Shown here piece by piece: positions 50,940-60,036 of a DNA stretch of 60,240 bases. Positions within the stretch are counted from its first letter, which is position 1, and the number at the start of each line of letters is the position of its first letter. Source of the stretch: Streptomyces sp. ISL-12 (GTDB lineage: Bacteria > Actinomycetota > Actinomycetes > Streptomycetales > Streptomycetaceae); NCBI RefSeq assembly GCF_018614415.1, contig NZ_JAGGOO010000047.1, positions 1-60,240 of the forward strand, written 5' to 3'. A model generated the notes under the pieces. That model was not told the origin of the DNA. It worked only from the letters and a program-made list of their open reading frames with translations, and made no database searches. The position numbers were made by a program, and so were the translations under genes.

Positions 50940-51561
50940 GAGACGGGGCCGAGGCGCGGGCGGCGTGTCGCGGACGGACGGTTCGGCGTCTCGGTGCCGG
51001 GGCCGTTCGAGAACGGGGCGACGGCGCCGTGGCCGCGGCGCGCCACCAGGGGCGCGACGCCAGCGCGGCCAGCCCGGCGCCGGCGGTGTTGAGCAGTACG
51101 TCGTCCACGGAGGACACCCGGTCCGGGCGCAGGACGTATTGCGCGGTCTCCACCAGGGCCGAGCAGCTCGCCGCGAGCGCCAGGAGCCGCGGGACCGACG
51201 CCAGTGCCGCGAACCGCAGCGGGGCGAGGAACCCCAGCGCCGCGAACACCAGCAGATTGCCGACGACCTGGCCCGTCGACATCGTGAGCAGGTCCCGCAG
51301 CGGTATCAGGCTCACCCGGGCGGGGGCGGTGCCGGCACCATCGCCCGGCAGCATGGTCATCCATACCCACGGCGCTGTCCCGTAGCCGATGCCGACGTCG
51401 GCCGGCGACGCGCGCCACGCCCATCCGGGCGGGGTGCCGGTGGCACCGCGACGGCGTGCCAGTGCCCACACCGCCGACGCGGCCAACGGCAGGACGGCCA
51501 CCGTCACGCACGCCACGCCGGTGAACGTGCCGGCCCAGCCGTGCCACCCCTCGATGATCAC
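50842..51561 (-). CDS. VanZ-family membrane protein
   Basis: A 239-residue protein. Membrane helices lie near residues 10-35, 90-115 and 120-145. The VanZ core contains LIPLRDLL, VGNLLVFAALGFLAPL and the conserved SCSALVETAQYVL with VSSVDDVLLNTAGAGL. After residue 170 the sequence is an Arg/Pro-rich tail that overlaps the 3' end of the HD gene by 98 bp on the other strand. VanZ proteins lower susceptibility to some cell-wall antibiotics; the mechanism is unclear. It starts with GTG at 51561. A serine-hydrolase gene follows upstream in the same direction. Confidence 0.8.
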   Translation of the reverse strand: MIIEGWHGWAGTFTGVACVTVAVLPLAASAVWALARRRGATGTPPGWAWRASPADVGIGYGTAPWVWMTMLPGDGAGTAPARVSLIPLRDLLTMSTGQVVGNLLVFAALGFLAPLRFAALASVPRLLALAASCSALVETAQYVLRPDRVSSVDDVLLNTAGAGLAALASRPWWRAAATAPSPRSRTAPAPRRRTVRPRHAARASAPSPTPRKARRAAGPRRSGPGSRGCGGGPPRRRGA

Positions 51562-51631
51562 ACTGTCTCCCCATTCCGTCCCCCCGCGGGACCTCCCGCA
51601 GGGCGGAGCGATGTCCGGTGGTGGCCGGGCG

Positions 51632-52885
51632 TCAGCGCGAGCCGGTCACGGCTTGCGTCTCCCGGTCGAGGATCTCCTGCAGCGGCACGTCGTCGTAGTT
51701 GCTGAGGACGACGCCGACCCAGCCGGTGTCCGGGTAGATGTTCCAGTTGGCGGCGCTGCCGCCGGTGGCGCCGCCGCGCCCGATCACCCACTGGCCGTTG
51801 ATGATCTTGACCGGCATCGCGTACGCCATGAACGACGGGTGCGCGGGCGCGGCGCCGTCGCCGCGCGCCGCCTGGGGCAGCTTGGCCCCGGTCAGCAGGT
51901 CGGCGAAGGGTCGGTCCAGCACCGTGCCGTCGCGCAGCGCGTGCGCGAACCGGACCAGGTCCGGGGCGGTGGCGAAGCCGTCTCCGCCGGCGTACCCGAT
52001 GAAGGCGCGGCCCGGGTTCTTGCCGGGGATGTCCGGGCTCGTACTGCCCTTGTCCAGGTTGCGGACGGCGTCCACCCGGCTGCCGTCGGCCTGCCGCATG
52101 TACGAGTGCGCGATGTGCTCGTCGGTGAGCCACTGCGGCCTGGTGTAGAACGCCGAGCCGTGCATGCCGGCGCGGCCGAACACGTGCTCGTGGACGTAGT
52201 CCCAGTACGTCGTCCCGGTCACGGCCTCCACGATCTGCGCGGCGATGGCGAGGCCGGCGCCGGCGCCGTCGGTGTGGGCCTGGGAGCCGGTGCCGGGGGC
52301 GGCCTCCAGCTTCGCCTGCCGGGTCCACTGCCGGTGGAACTCACTCACCTCCTCCCTGCTGCGGAAGACGCGTCGCGGGTCCGGCGCCGGGGCGCTCAGC
52401 CCGGAGGTCCCGGTGAGCAGGTGGTGGAGGGTCACCTGTCCGGCGATGTCGTCGGCGAAGCCCGTCAGGTGGGCGCCCACCGTGTCCGACAGGCTCACCT
52501 TCCCTTGTTGCGCCAGCCGCAGGACGGCCACCGAGAGGAACGGCTGGATCCCCGAGGCGAGGTTGACCGCGACGTCCTCGTGGTTGCGGATCCCCTTCTC
52601 CCTGTCGGCCATGCCGTAGCTGCGGGACAGCACCGTGCGGCCCCGGTGCGACAGCAGCACCACGCCGGAGAACTTGTCCTCTGCGGCCAGCTCCGCCACG
52701 TACCGGTCGTACGCCCCGCCGGGCCGGGTGTCCGGCGGGATGCCGGGGCCGGACGGAGCCGGGGCGGCATGACCGGGCCGGGCGCCCACCAGCGCCGTAC
52801 CGGCCGCCACCGCGCCGGCGGCCGCCAACCCGCCCCAACCGACCAACTGCCGTCGCTCGACACCACGTACCGCATCCGAGTCCAT
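51632..52885 (-). CDS. Tat-exported serine-hydrolase (beta-lactamase/DD-peptidase family) homologue lacking catalytic motifs
   Basis: A 417-residue protein. RRQLVGWGG with a hydrophobic stretch and GHAAPA form a Tat signal. The fold of class C beta-lactamase/DD-peptidase proteins is recognisable: FSGVVLLSHRGRTVLSRSYG, LHHLLTGTSGL, then GIP-like and SNYDD strands. But the SxxK motif reads S111-G-I-Q114, the YxN place reads THTDG-like (around 203-207), and the HGG/KTG strand reads GRGGATGG. A missing Lys and Tyr make hydrolysis unlikely. It may bind a ligand instead. It is divergent from a two-component system across 118 bp. Confidence 0.82.
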   Translation of the reverse strand: MDSDAVRGVERRQLVGWGGLAAAGAVAAGTALVGARPGHAAPAPSGPGIPPDTRPGGAYDRYVAELAAEDKFSGVVLLSHRGRTVLSRSYGMADREKGIRNHEDVAVNLASGIQPFLSVAVLRLAQQGKVSLSDTVGAHLTGFADDIAGQVTLHHLLTGTSGLSAPAPDPRRVFRSREEVSEFHRQWTRQAKLEAAPGTGSQAHTDGAGAGLAIAAQIVEAVTGTTYWDYVHEHVFGRAGMHGSAFYTRPQWLTDEHIAHSYMRQADGSRVDAVRNLDKGSTSPDIPGKNPGRAFIGYAGGDGFATAPDLVRFAHALRDGTVLDRPFADLLTGAKLPQAARGDGAAPAHPSFMAYAMPVKIINGQWVIGRGGATGGSAANWNIYPDTGWVGVVLSNYDDVPLQEILDRETQAVTGSR

Positions 52886-53003
52886 GATCCCGGCCCTTTC
52901 CGATCGACGAACGGACCGTTCCAGGTCTACCGGCGACCGCCCCCCGGGCAACCGGTCGCCGGACCATACGCCGGCGATATGCGGTGCCGGGAATACTGGC
53001 CGG

Positions 53004-53660
53004 ATGCGGGTGCTGCTGGTCGAGGACGAACAACCGCTGGCCACGTACATCGCGGCCGGACTGCACAAGCACGGCTGCGCCGTGGACGTGGCGCACGACG
53101 GGCGGCAGGCGCTGGACAAGTGCGACATCACCCCGTACGACGTGGTGGTCCTGGACCGAGACCTTCCGGTGGTGCACGGCGACACCGTGTGCCGGGTGCT
53201 GGCGCAGCGCGGTGCCGACCGGGTGCTGATGCTCACCGCGTCCGGTGCCGTGTCCGACCGGGTCGACGGGCTGGAGCTGGGCGCGGACGACTACCTGGGC
53301 AAGCCGTTCGCGTTCTCCGAGCTGGTCGCCCGGGTGCGTGCGCTGGCCCGGCGCAGCACCCCGGCCCGCCCTCCGGTCCTGCGCGCGCGGGGTGTCGTAC
53401 TCGATCCGTCCCGGCGCACCGCCGAACGGGACGGCCGGCTGCTGTCGCTGACCCCGAAGGAGTTCGGGGTGCTGGAACGGCTGCTCGCCGCCGACGGCGC
53501 CGTGGTGAGCGCGGAGACGCTGCTGGACAAGGTGTGGGACGAGCACGCCGACCCCTTCACCAACGCCGTGCGGATCACCATCGGCACCCTGCGCCGCAAG
53601 CTCGGCGATCCGCCCCTGATCGACACCGTGACCGGCGTGGGATACCGGATCGCCCCATGA
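53004..53660 (+). CDS. OmpR-family response regulator
   Basis: A 218-residue regulator. E7/D8 lie in LLVEDE, the phosphorylation site is D51 in VVVLDRDLP, and K100 is in YLGKPF. The OmpR wing includes LTPKEFGVLERLLAADG and ITIGTLRRKLGD. The family's CutR-like group is the nearest that I recall. ATG at 53004. The kinase gene starts on the stop codon (ATGA overlap), and the serine-hydrolase homologue gene is divergent. Confidence 0.92.
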   Translation: MRVLLVEDEQPLATYIAAGLHKHGCAVDVAHDGRQALDKCDITPYDVVVLDRDLPVVHGDTVCRVLAQRGADRVLMLTASGAVSDRVDGLELGADDYLGKPFAFSELVARVRALARRSTPARPPVLRARGVVLDPSRRTAERDGRLLSLTPKEFGVLERLLAADGAVVSAETLLDKVWDEHADPFTNAVRITIGTLRRKLGDPPLIDTVTGVGYRIAP

Positions 53661-54724
53661 TGCGGCGACTGACCGCCCGCAGCCGTCTCACCCTCGTGTA
53701 CACCGGCCTGGTGCTGGCCGCCGGGTCGCTGCTCACGGCACTGACGTACCTGCTGCTCTTCCGCGATCTGCGCCTGCGTGTCGACGCCGCGATGTCCAAG
53801 CTGCTGACCCAGGCCGCCCCGGCGCTGCTGGTGGTGACCGCGCTGGCCGGGCTGACCGGCTGGCTGGTGGCCGGACGGATACTGCGCCCCGTCCGCGCCA
53901 TCTCCGACACCGCGAACCGGCTGTCCGCGGAGAACCTCTCCGAACGGGTACCCGTCGCCCAGCCCGCCGACGAACTCGCCACGCTGGCCGCCACCGTCAA
54001 CGGCATGCTGGACCGCATCCAGCACGGCATCGCCGAACGCGACCGGGTCCTGGACAGCCAGCGCCTGTTCGTCGCCAACGCCGCGCACGAACTGCGCACC
54101 CCGCTCACCACCATGCGCACCGCCATCGACGTCACCCTCGACGGCGAACCCGACCGGGCCGAACTCCTCGCGATGGCCGGCGACATCGCCACCGCCGTCG
54201 AAACCAGCCGGCGCACCCTGGACGGGCTGTTGGTCCTGGCCCGCAGCCAGGCCGGCCCGCACCACCGGATGCCCGTGGACCTGGCCGAGATCGCCGCCGC
54301 GACCGTCGCCGACGCCGGCGACCGCGCGGCGGCCGGCGGGACCGTCACCCTGCGGGCCGACCTGCGGCCGGCCCCGACCAGCGGCGAGCCGGTGCTGCTG
54401 GAACGGATGGCCGCCAACCTGCTGGACAACGCGCTGCGCTACAACCACGCCGGTGGCCACGTCACGGTCACCACCGGCACCGCGCACGGGCACGCGTTCC
54501 TGCGGGTGGTCAACACCGGCCCGCCGGTCACGCCGGAGGGGGAACGGCGACTCTTCGAACCGTTCGTCCGGGGCGCCGCCGACGGCACCCGCGGGGCCGG
54601 ACTCGGCCTGTCCATCGTCCGCGCGGTCGTCACCGCACACGACGGAGCCATCACCAGCACCGCCCGCCCGGCCGGCGGCATGAACATCGCCGTACACCTG
54701 CCGCGAGCCGCTGCGCCGGGGTGA
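53657..54724 (+). CDS. Sensor histidine kinase with minimal extracytoplasmic loop
   Basis: A 355-residue kinase. Membrane helices cover about 12-34 and 54-73, separated by only about 18 residues (FRDLRLRVDAAMSKLLTQ). HAMP follows, then NAAHELRTPLTTMRT with H144, the N-box MAANLLDNALRYN, and GAGLGLSIVRAV. With so short a loop it cannot fold an independent sensor domain; it either senses within the membrane or needs a partner protein. Its start overlaps the response-regulator stop by four bases. Confidence 0.92.
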   Translation: MMRRLTARSRLTLVYTGLVLAAGSLLTALTYLLLFRDLRLRVDAAMSKLLTQAAPALLVVTALAGLTGWLVAGRILRPVRAISDTANRLSAENLSERVPVAQPADELATLAATVNGMLDRIQHGIAERDRVLDSQRLFVANAAHELRTPLTTMRTAIDVTLDGEPDRAELLAMAGDIATAVETSRRTLDGLLVLARSQAGPHHRMPVDLAEIAAATVADAGDRAAAGGTVTLRADLRPAPTSGEPVLLERMAANLLDNALRYNHAGGHVTVTTGTAHGHAFLRVVNTGPPVTPEGERRLFEPFVRGAADGTRGAGLGLSIVRAVVTAHDGAITSTARPAGGMNIAVHLPRAAAPG

Positions 54725-54771
54725 CGGTCGGCCGAGGGCGGCCGGGGAGCAGGCCCCGCCGCCGCGTCGGC

Positions 54772-55209
54772 TCACGCGGAAGCGGTCACCGGCGACAGCG
54801 GCGCGGAACCCTCCGGCACCGCCGGTTCGTCCGGGCCGGCGTCCGGCTCCGGCAGGGTCGCGCGGTGGGCACGGGCCAGGGACACCAGCCTGTCGAGGGT
54901 GTTCCGGGCCCGCAGCAGGTCGTCGATCTGTGCCGTGATCCGCTCCCGTTCGCGGGCCATCCGCTCCAGCGTGGCGTCGGAGTTGTGGATGCTCGGGGCG
55001 TCGCGGCACGGCATGAGTTCGGCGATGGTGCCGCTGGAGAGGTTGGCCGCGTACAGGTCCTGGATGAAGCGGACGCGGTCCACGTCGTACTCCGTGTACT
55101 GCCGCTGCCCGCTCGGCGTGCGGGTGCTGGTGAGCAGGCCCTGCTGCTCGTAGTACCGCAACGACCGCACGCTCACTCCGGCACGTGCCGCGAGTTCCCC
55201 GATCCGCAT
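54772..55209 (-). CDS. MerR-family transcriptional regulator
   Basis: A 145-residue MerR-type regulator: MRIGELAARAGVSVRSLRYY is the HTH, then GLLTSTRTPSGQRQY the wing. A coiled-coil of about 40 residues (ATLERMARERERITAQIDDL) follows, and a short acidic tail. There is no Cys-based metal site, so a small organic ligand or electrophile is likelier as the signal. It is divergent from an Old Yellow Enzyme gene. A perfect palindrome with the long spacer typical of MerR promoters is between them. Confidence 0.9.
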   Translation of the reverse strand: MRIGELAARAGVSVRSLRYYEQQGLLTSTRTPSGQRQYTEYDVDRVRFIQDLYAANLSSGTIAELMPCRDAPSIHNSDATLERMARERERITAQIDDLLRARNTLDRLVSLARAHRATLPEPDAGPDEPAVPEGSAPLSPVTASA

Positions 55210-55285
55210 GGCTGCCTCCCGGCGGTGGTCCACGGCACCGCGGGGCCTGTGGCGCACCCCACGCGGAGCCGCGGTGTTCTGACGG

Positions 55286-55317
55286 TTGCCTCTGACACCG
55301 GTGTCAGGTTTTAGCGT
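55286..55317 (+). promoter_or_regulatory. MerR-type promoter/operator of the Old Yellow Enzyme gene
   Basis: CTGACACCGGTGTCAG (55292-55307) is a perfect 16-bp palindrome lying between TTGCCT (55286-55291) as -35 and TAGCGT (55312-55317) as -10. The 20-bp spacer is longer than normal and the operator fills it, as in MerR-activated promoters. Confidence 0.85.
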
Positions 55318-55367
55318 ACACACGCGCCCCGGCAGCCGGAGCGCGTGTGTACGCGAGGAGAACCGAC

Positions 55368-56444
55368 ATGCCGTCCCTGTTCAGCAGTTACCGCCTCGGC
55401 GAGCTGACTCTGCCCAACCGGACCGTCATGGCCCCCATGAGCCGCGTCCGGGCCGCCGCCGGCGGTCTGGCCACCCCCTCGATGGCCACCTACTACGCGC
55501 AGCGCGCCACGGCCGGCCTGATCATCACCGAGGGAGTCCAGCCCAGCCTCGTCGGGCAGTCCAACCCGGGCACGCCCGGCCTGCACACCGACGAGCAGAC
55601 GGACTCCTGGCGGCAGGTGACCGACGCGGTGCACGTCAACGGCGGACGCGTCTTCGCCCAGATCATGCACGGCGGCCGGGTCTCGCACCACGAGACCACC
55701 GGCCTCCAGCCGGTCGGCCCGTCGGCCGTGCCCGGCGAGGGCGACGTGTTCACCCCGAGCGGCCCGCAGCCGCTGCCCGTGCCGCGGGCCCTGGCGACCG
55801 ACGAGGTCCCCGAACACGCCCTGTCCTACGCGCACGCCGCCCGCCGCGCCGTCGACGCGGGCTTTGACGGCGTCGAACTGCACGGCGCCAACGGCTACTT
55901 GATATCCCAGTTCCTGTCCTCCAACGCCAACCTGCGCGACGACCGCTACGGCGGCTCGATCGCCCACCGCATCCGGTTCGCCGTCGAGGCGGTCGCCGCC
56001 ACCGTCGAGGCCGTGGGCGCCGCCCGCACGGGCATCCGCCTGTCGCCCGGCGGCGGTTTCTGGGGCGTCGTCGAGGACGACGCGGCCGAGCTGAACACCG
56101 CCCTGCTCACCGAGCTGGCCCGCCTCGACCTCGCCTACGTGCACCTGGAGGCCACCACCGACGAGGAAACCCTCCTGCGGCTGCGCAAGACCTGGCCGGG
56201 CACCCTCATCGTCAACCCGGTCATGCCCCTCGGCCCGAAGCAGACCGGGCCGGCGGAGGCCGACCACTGGCTGGGCCTGGGCGCCGACCTGATCTCCTTC
56301 GGCCGCGGCTTCCTCGCCAACCCCGACCTGGTCGAACGCCTCCGCTCGGGCCTGCCCCTCGCCCCCGCCGACGAGAGCACCTTCTACCAGGGCGGCGACG
56401 CCGGGTACCTCACCTACCCGACGTACCGGCACACGGCGGCCTGA
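55368..56444 (+). CDS. Old Yellow Enzyme-family alkene reductase
   Basis: A 358-residue FMN TIM-barrel reductase. APMSRVRA near residue 22 begins the FMN site, FAQIMHGGR around residue 97 continues it, and LHGANGYL gives the substrate-binding H172 and N175 with Y177. FGRGFLANPDLV near the C-terminus is the phosphate grip. These NADPH-dependent enzymes reduce activated C=C bonds, for example in quinones, maleimides or nitro compounds. AGGAG seven bases before the ATG. It is the likely target of the divergent MerR regulator, suggesting induction by electrophiles. Confidence 0.92.
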   Translation: MPSLFSSYRLGELTLPNRTVMAPMSRVRAAAGGLATPSMATYYAQRATAGLIITEGVQPSLVGQSNPGTPGLHTDEQTDSWRQVTDAVHVNGGRVFAQIMHGGRVSHHETTGLQPVGPSAVPGEGDVFTPSGPQPLPVPRALATDEVPEHALSYAHAARRAVDAGFDGVELHGANGYLISQFLSSNANLRDDRYGGSIAHRIRFAVEAVAATVEAVGAARTGIRLSPGGGFWGVVEDDAAELNTALLTELARLDLAYVHLEATTDEETLLRLRKTWPGTLIVNPVMPLGPKQTGPAEADHWLGLGADLISFGRGFLANPDLVERLRSGLPLAPADESTFYQGGDAGYLTYPTYRHTAA

Positions 56445-56556
56445 CCGGGCAATCCGTACCGGTGACCCCAGGCAGGCCCAGTGGGCTGCCACCGCCGGTC
56501 GCGTGGCCTCCCGGGTCCTCGCCGCCGGGCACCTGTCCCGTGTGATGGCAGTGGCC

Positions 56557-58261
56557 TCAGGGCGACGGCAGCCGCAGGGCGAGCAGGGCCACGTCGTCGG
56601 TGCTGCCGGGCGGTGTGCGGGCGAGCAACTCGTCGCACAACGTGTCCAGTGGTTCGCCGGCCGGCGCGAGGGCGTGACGGCGCAGCCGGCCGAGTCCGGT
56701 GTCCAGGTCACTGCCGGGGACCTCGACCAGGCCGTCGGTGTAGAGCAGGAGAGTGGACCGGGGAGGCAGGGGCTCGGTTCCGTCGGGCCTGCGCCCTCCG
56801 ATCTCCAGGCCGGTGCCGAGGAGGAGCCCCTGTCCGGCTTCCAGATAGCGCGCCTGTCCGTCCGGGGTCAGCAGCAAGGGCGGCGGATGTCCGGCGCTGG
56901 ACCACCGCAGGGTCCATGGACCGGTGTCCGGGCCTTCGACGCGGGCGAGAATGAGGGTCGCCATGGTGACGGTGGTGATGGCGGGCATGGCGATGCCGAG
57001 CCGGTCGACGACGACGCCGGGGGAACCGGCGTGGTCCCACGCCAGTGAACGCAGGATGCCGTGCAGCTGGGCCATGCCGGCGGCGGCGGTCAGATCGTGC
57101 CCCACGACATCCCCGATGACCAGGGCCAGCGCGCCGTCCTGTTGCTCGAAGGCGTCGTACCAGTCGCCCCCGACCTGGGAACCGGCCGGGGCCGGCTGAT
57201 AGCGCGCGGCCAGCCGCAGCCGGCCGTGCCGGGGCAGCGGAGCGAGCAGGTTGCGCTGCATGGCCTCGGCGATCGCGCGCTGACGGCCGAAGCGGCGGGC
57301 GTTGTCGATGACCAGCCCCACCCGGTGGCCGATGTCGCCGACGATCCTCAGATCAGCGGTGTCGAACGGGTGGTCGGGACTGGTGCGCGCCAAGGTCAGG
57401 GCGCCGGCGACCCGGCGGGAGGTTCCCAGCGGTACGGAGACGGCGGAGGTCGCTCGCACCGCTCGCAGGAAGCCGTTGTGGACCGTGGCCAGTGGAGAGC
57501 TGGGCGGAGTACTCGTCTCCGACGGGCTCTGCAGGACGGGCTCGCCCCCGTGCAGCACCTGGACCAGCGGGGAGGAGGCGGACTCACCGGCCGGGGGAAG
57601 ACGCCCGCGCCAGTCCTCCTGGCCGGTGTCCCGCCCCTGTGGACCGGTCACCGCGACGCGGTGGACCTGATCGGCGCCGACCAGGAGATCGACCGCGGCC
57701 CAGTCGGCGAGCCGGGGTACCAGGAGGCGGTTGAGCCGGGTGAGGGCCTCGTCGATCTCCAGGGTCTGGCCGAGAACATCGGTGATCTCCGCCACCAGGG
57801 TCAGTCGTCCGGTGAGGTCCTCCAGAGCGCTCGTATAGGCGACACGCTCCTGGTGCGCGGTGCGGTCACCGGTGGTGTCGGTGAGCAGTACGGTCATGCC
57901 CCGGACCGGTCCTCCGGCCGGCAGGGGAGAAGCGGACCAGGACAGTGAGATCCGGCGGCCGTCGCCCCGCAGGCAGGTCTCGCTCTCCCCGCTCGCCGCG
58001 GTTCCCTCGGCCAGTGTCCGCAGCAAGGGGCAGGCCCCCCGCGGGATCGTGCCGCCGTCCGGGTCGCGGTGCAGCAGGTCGTGGATGTCCCGGTCGAGCA
58101 TCGTCGGCGCGGTACGGCCCAGCAGGCGCTCGGCGGCCGGAATTGACCATGAGGATCCGTCCGGTGGGGTCCACCATGGTCACGGCGACTTCGAGCTGCT
58201 CGACGACCTGCTGCCAGAAACCCGGCTCGTCCCCCGCTCCGCGACCCACACCGTCCGTCAT
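56557..58261 (-). pseudogene. Frameshifted PAS-GAF-PP2C (SpoIIE-type) phosphatase
   Basis: From ATG 58261 the frame gives MTDGVGRGAG, then a PAS start (VEQLEVAVTMVDPTGRILMV). At about 58140 the PAS sequence continues in another frame as PAAERLLGRTAPTMLDRDIH. After it come a GAF domain (about LTLVAEITDVLGQ to VIDNARRF) and a PP2C SpoIIE domain (VGGDWYDAF, GDVVGHDL, LYTDGLVE, TDDVALLAL) down to 56557. All metal-binding Asp are present. One extra base in TTCCGG explains the break. The 514-residue remainder beginning at ATG 58101 has no ribosome site. Either a sequencing indel or a recent mutation. The family controls anti-sigma antagonists. Confidence 0.8.
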
Positions 58262-58526
58262 GCTGCCCCTCCAACCCGTGACACGGTCGCGAGCGGGTTC
58301 GCGGGCGCGCCGTCGAAACCGGAAACACCAGTACACCGATGGTCTCCCGCCCAGACGCGGGTCGCATCGCCGGCACGTGGTGCGGTGCGCGGGACGGCGA
58401 CGGTTCGGGGCGGTGCGGCGGTGGGCCGGCCCACGGGCGCGTGGCCCGGCGGGGGGCCTTCGCGCCCTGTCCGCCGCACGGGGACGCTCGGGGCGACGAA
58501 CCGGTGTCCCGGCGCGGCGTCCGGAC

Positions 58527-58826
58527 TCAGTCCCGTCCGGGCTCCCGGTCGGCGTGGCCCGTCCAGCGGCTGGAATCCAGCCAGGAGCGGGCCGGCTCCG
58601 CGGCGCGCGTGGTGTCCACGGTGAGTTCGAGACGGGTCCCGCCCTCGGCGCCGGCGGGATAACTGCGCTGCTCGGTGGTGGCGAAGCAATGCCGGAGGAC
58701 CTCCGCCACACGCCGCGCGACCTCGGGCGTCGCGGCGGTGACATGAACCTCGGCGTAACCGCGCGAGGGTGTGTCGGGGGACTCCATGGCGACCTCGATG
58801 TGCGACGGGACCAGAGCGTCGATCAC
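58527..58826 (-). CDS. Small hypothetical protein, Streptomyces-conserved
   Basis: A 99-residue cytoplasmic protein. VIDALVPSHIEVAMESPD begins it, then GYAEVHVTAATPEVARRVAE, LRHCFATTEQRSYP, and RLELTVDTTRAAEPARSWLD. The pattern of two strands, a helix and two strands looks like an ACT-like or ferredoxin-like fold. I remember close relatives in other Streptomyces, often near stress-sigma or PP2C genes. GTG at 58826 has CCGGAG five bases upstream; another GTG (58847) or ATG (58786) is possible. No function can be given. Confidence 0.6.
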   Translation of the reverse strand: MIDALVPSHIEVAMESPDTPSRGYAEVHVTAATPEVARRVAEVLRHCFATTEQRSYPAGAEGGTRLELTVDTTRAAEPARSWLDSSRWTGHADREPGRD

Positions 58827-59047
58827 TGTACTCCGGACCGGTGGCACGGGCGCGTTCGCGAAGCGGGGTGCACCCCCTCCCCCCCCGCACGTCGGTCAAA
58901 GGCCCAGGACGCACCGCGTCGCGGACACCGCGAGGAGTAGGCTGAAGAAACCGAGGACAATCCGTGCACGGGCATCCGCGCCTGCGTCGTTCTCGGTGAT
59001 CGAATACGCCGGGCCGGCTCCGACCCGCCCGAGGCAGGGTTCGCGTC

Positions 59048-59638
59048 ATGGCTGCGACCATCCTCCCCTTGATGACACCCGAAGGCCGAGACCCCGCATC
59101 CGCGGTGCGTCTGTCGCTGGCTCCGGTCGGCTCCGCGCCCCTCCTCCTGGACGGTGCCTGGTGGCCGCGCTCGCGCGACCTCGCCGCCGAACTGCCCGCT
59201 CTGACGGCCGTTCTCGATCCGCTGTGGGGATGGATCACCCGGGTCACGGTGAATCCCGCTCAGTGGCCGGTCGTCCCGCGCAAGGTGCCTGTCGCCGGGC
59301 ATGTGGTGAAGGTGGGCTGGTTCCGCTTCGAGCAGGACCCGCACGAACTCCTGTTGCTCTCCTACCACCCAGGTCGCTGGAACCTGCTGGTGGTCCCCCC
59401 GAGCACGCCCCCGGCCACGGCCGCGTGGCTGATGGCAGCCGCAGGCGACCCACGCCGGGCGGCGACCGCGAGCCGCCTGATGGCGGATGCCGCGCGTCTG
59501 ACGGCGACGGCCGGGGGCGACCGCGCCGGGGAAGCGGTCCGGGAATCCGAAGGGGGACCCGCGGCCGGTGTTCCCGACATTCCTTCGCAGAGCCGAGTGA
59601 CCGGTACGGCGCGGCCGGACCGGCCGGAGTGGGCGTGA
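59048..59638 (+). CDS. DUF5994 family protein
   Basis: A 196-residue protein. RLSLAPVGSAPLLLDGAWWP near residue 22, then RDLAAELPAL, VTVNPAQWPVVPRKVP, VGWFRFEQDPHELLLLSY, and LLVVPPSTPPATAAWLM are the markers of DUF5994, a domain common in actinomycetes and often near stress-response genes. After residue 150 the sequence is a low-complexity tail. No signal peptide or membrane helix, so cytoplasmic. Function unknown. It overlaps or closely precedes a small membrane protein gene. Confidence 0.75.
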   Translation: MAATILPLMTPEGRDPASAVRLSLAPVGSAPLLLDGAWWPRSRDLAAELPALTAVLDPLWGWITRVTVNPAQWPVVPRKVPVAGHVVKVGWFRFEQDPHELLLLSYHPGRWNLLVVPPSTPPATAAWLMAAAGDPRRAATASRLMADAARLTATAGGDRAGEAVRESEGGPAAGVPDIPSQSRVTGTARPDRPEWA

Positions 59639-59643
59639 GGTCC

Positions 59644-59916
59644 ATGGACATCTTCGTGATCGTGATCGCGCTGCTGGCGGTGATCGCGGCAGGCGCGTTC
59701 CTCATCCACCGGCTCAACTCGCAGCACGGCGACCGGGCCGCCGCGTTCCACTACCGTCGCGACGGTGTGGTCGAGCCGGGCCAGGAACCCCGTGCCGGGC
59801 AGACCGCACGCCGCCGGCCCGGCGAGGTGAACGGCGGCGGCCGGCGCTGGGACCACCGCGACGGCGGACGCGTACGGCTGCGCCCTCGACGCCGTACCCC
59901 CAAGAAGCCGGCATGA
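59644..59916 (+). CDS. Small single-span membrane protein
   Basis: A 90-residue protein. MDIFVIVIALLAVIAAGAFL is an N-terminal membrane helix, followed by a hydrophilic tail rich in Arg and Gly (RLNSQHGDRAAAFHY to RPRRRTPKKPA). I recognise no family. The ATG at 59644 is 5 bases after the DUF5994 stop; a GTG at 59635 would overlap that stop (GTGA) and is an alternative start. The two genes are probably one transcript. Confidence 0.55.
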   Translation: MDIFVIVIALLAVIAAGAFLIHRLNSQHGDRAAAFHYRRDGVVEPGQEPRAGQTARRRPGEVNGGGRRWDHRDGGRVRLRPRRRTPKKPA

Positions 59917-60036
59917 CCTCGGCCCCGTGCGCCCCGGAGCGTGCGACGGACCCGCCGAACGAGCAGCCGCCGGCCTCACGGCGACCGAAGCGGCACGCCA
60001 CCCCTGTGCGGTACTCGCCCCTGCGGTACTCGGCGT

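Noticed and set aside
60005..60035. Duplicated TGCGGTACTCG motif
   Set aside because: Two copies 15 bp apart beside the MITE-like element; probably chance or a small local duplication.
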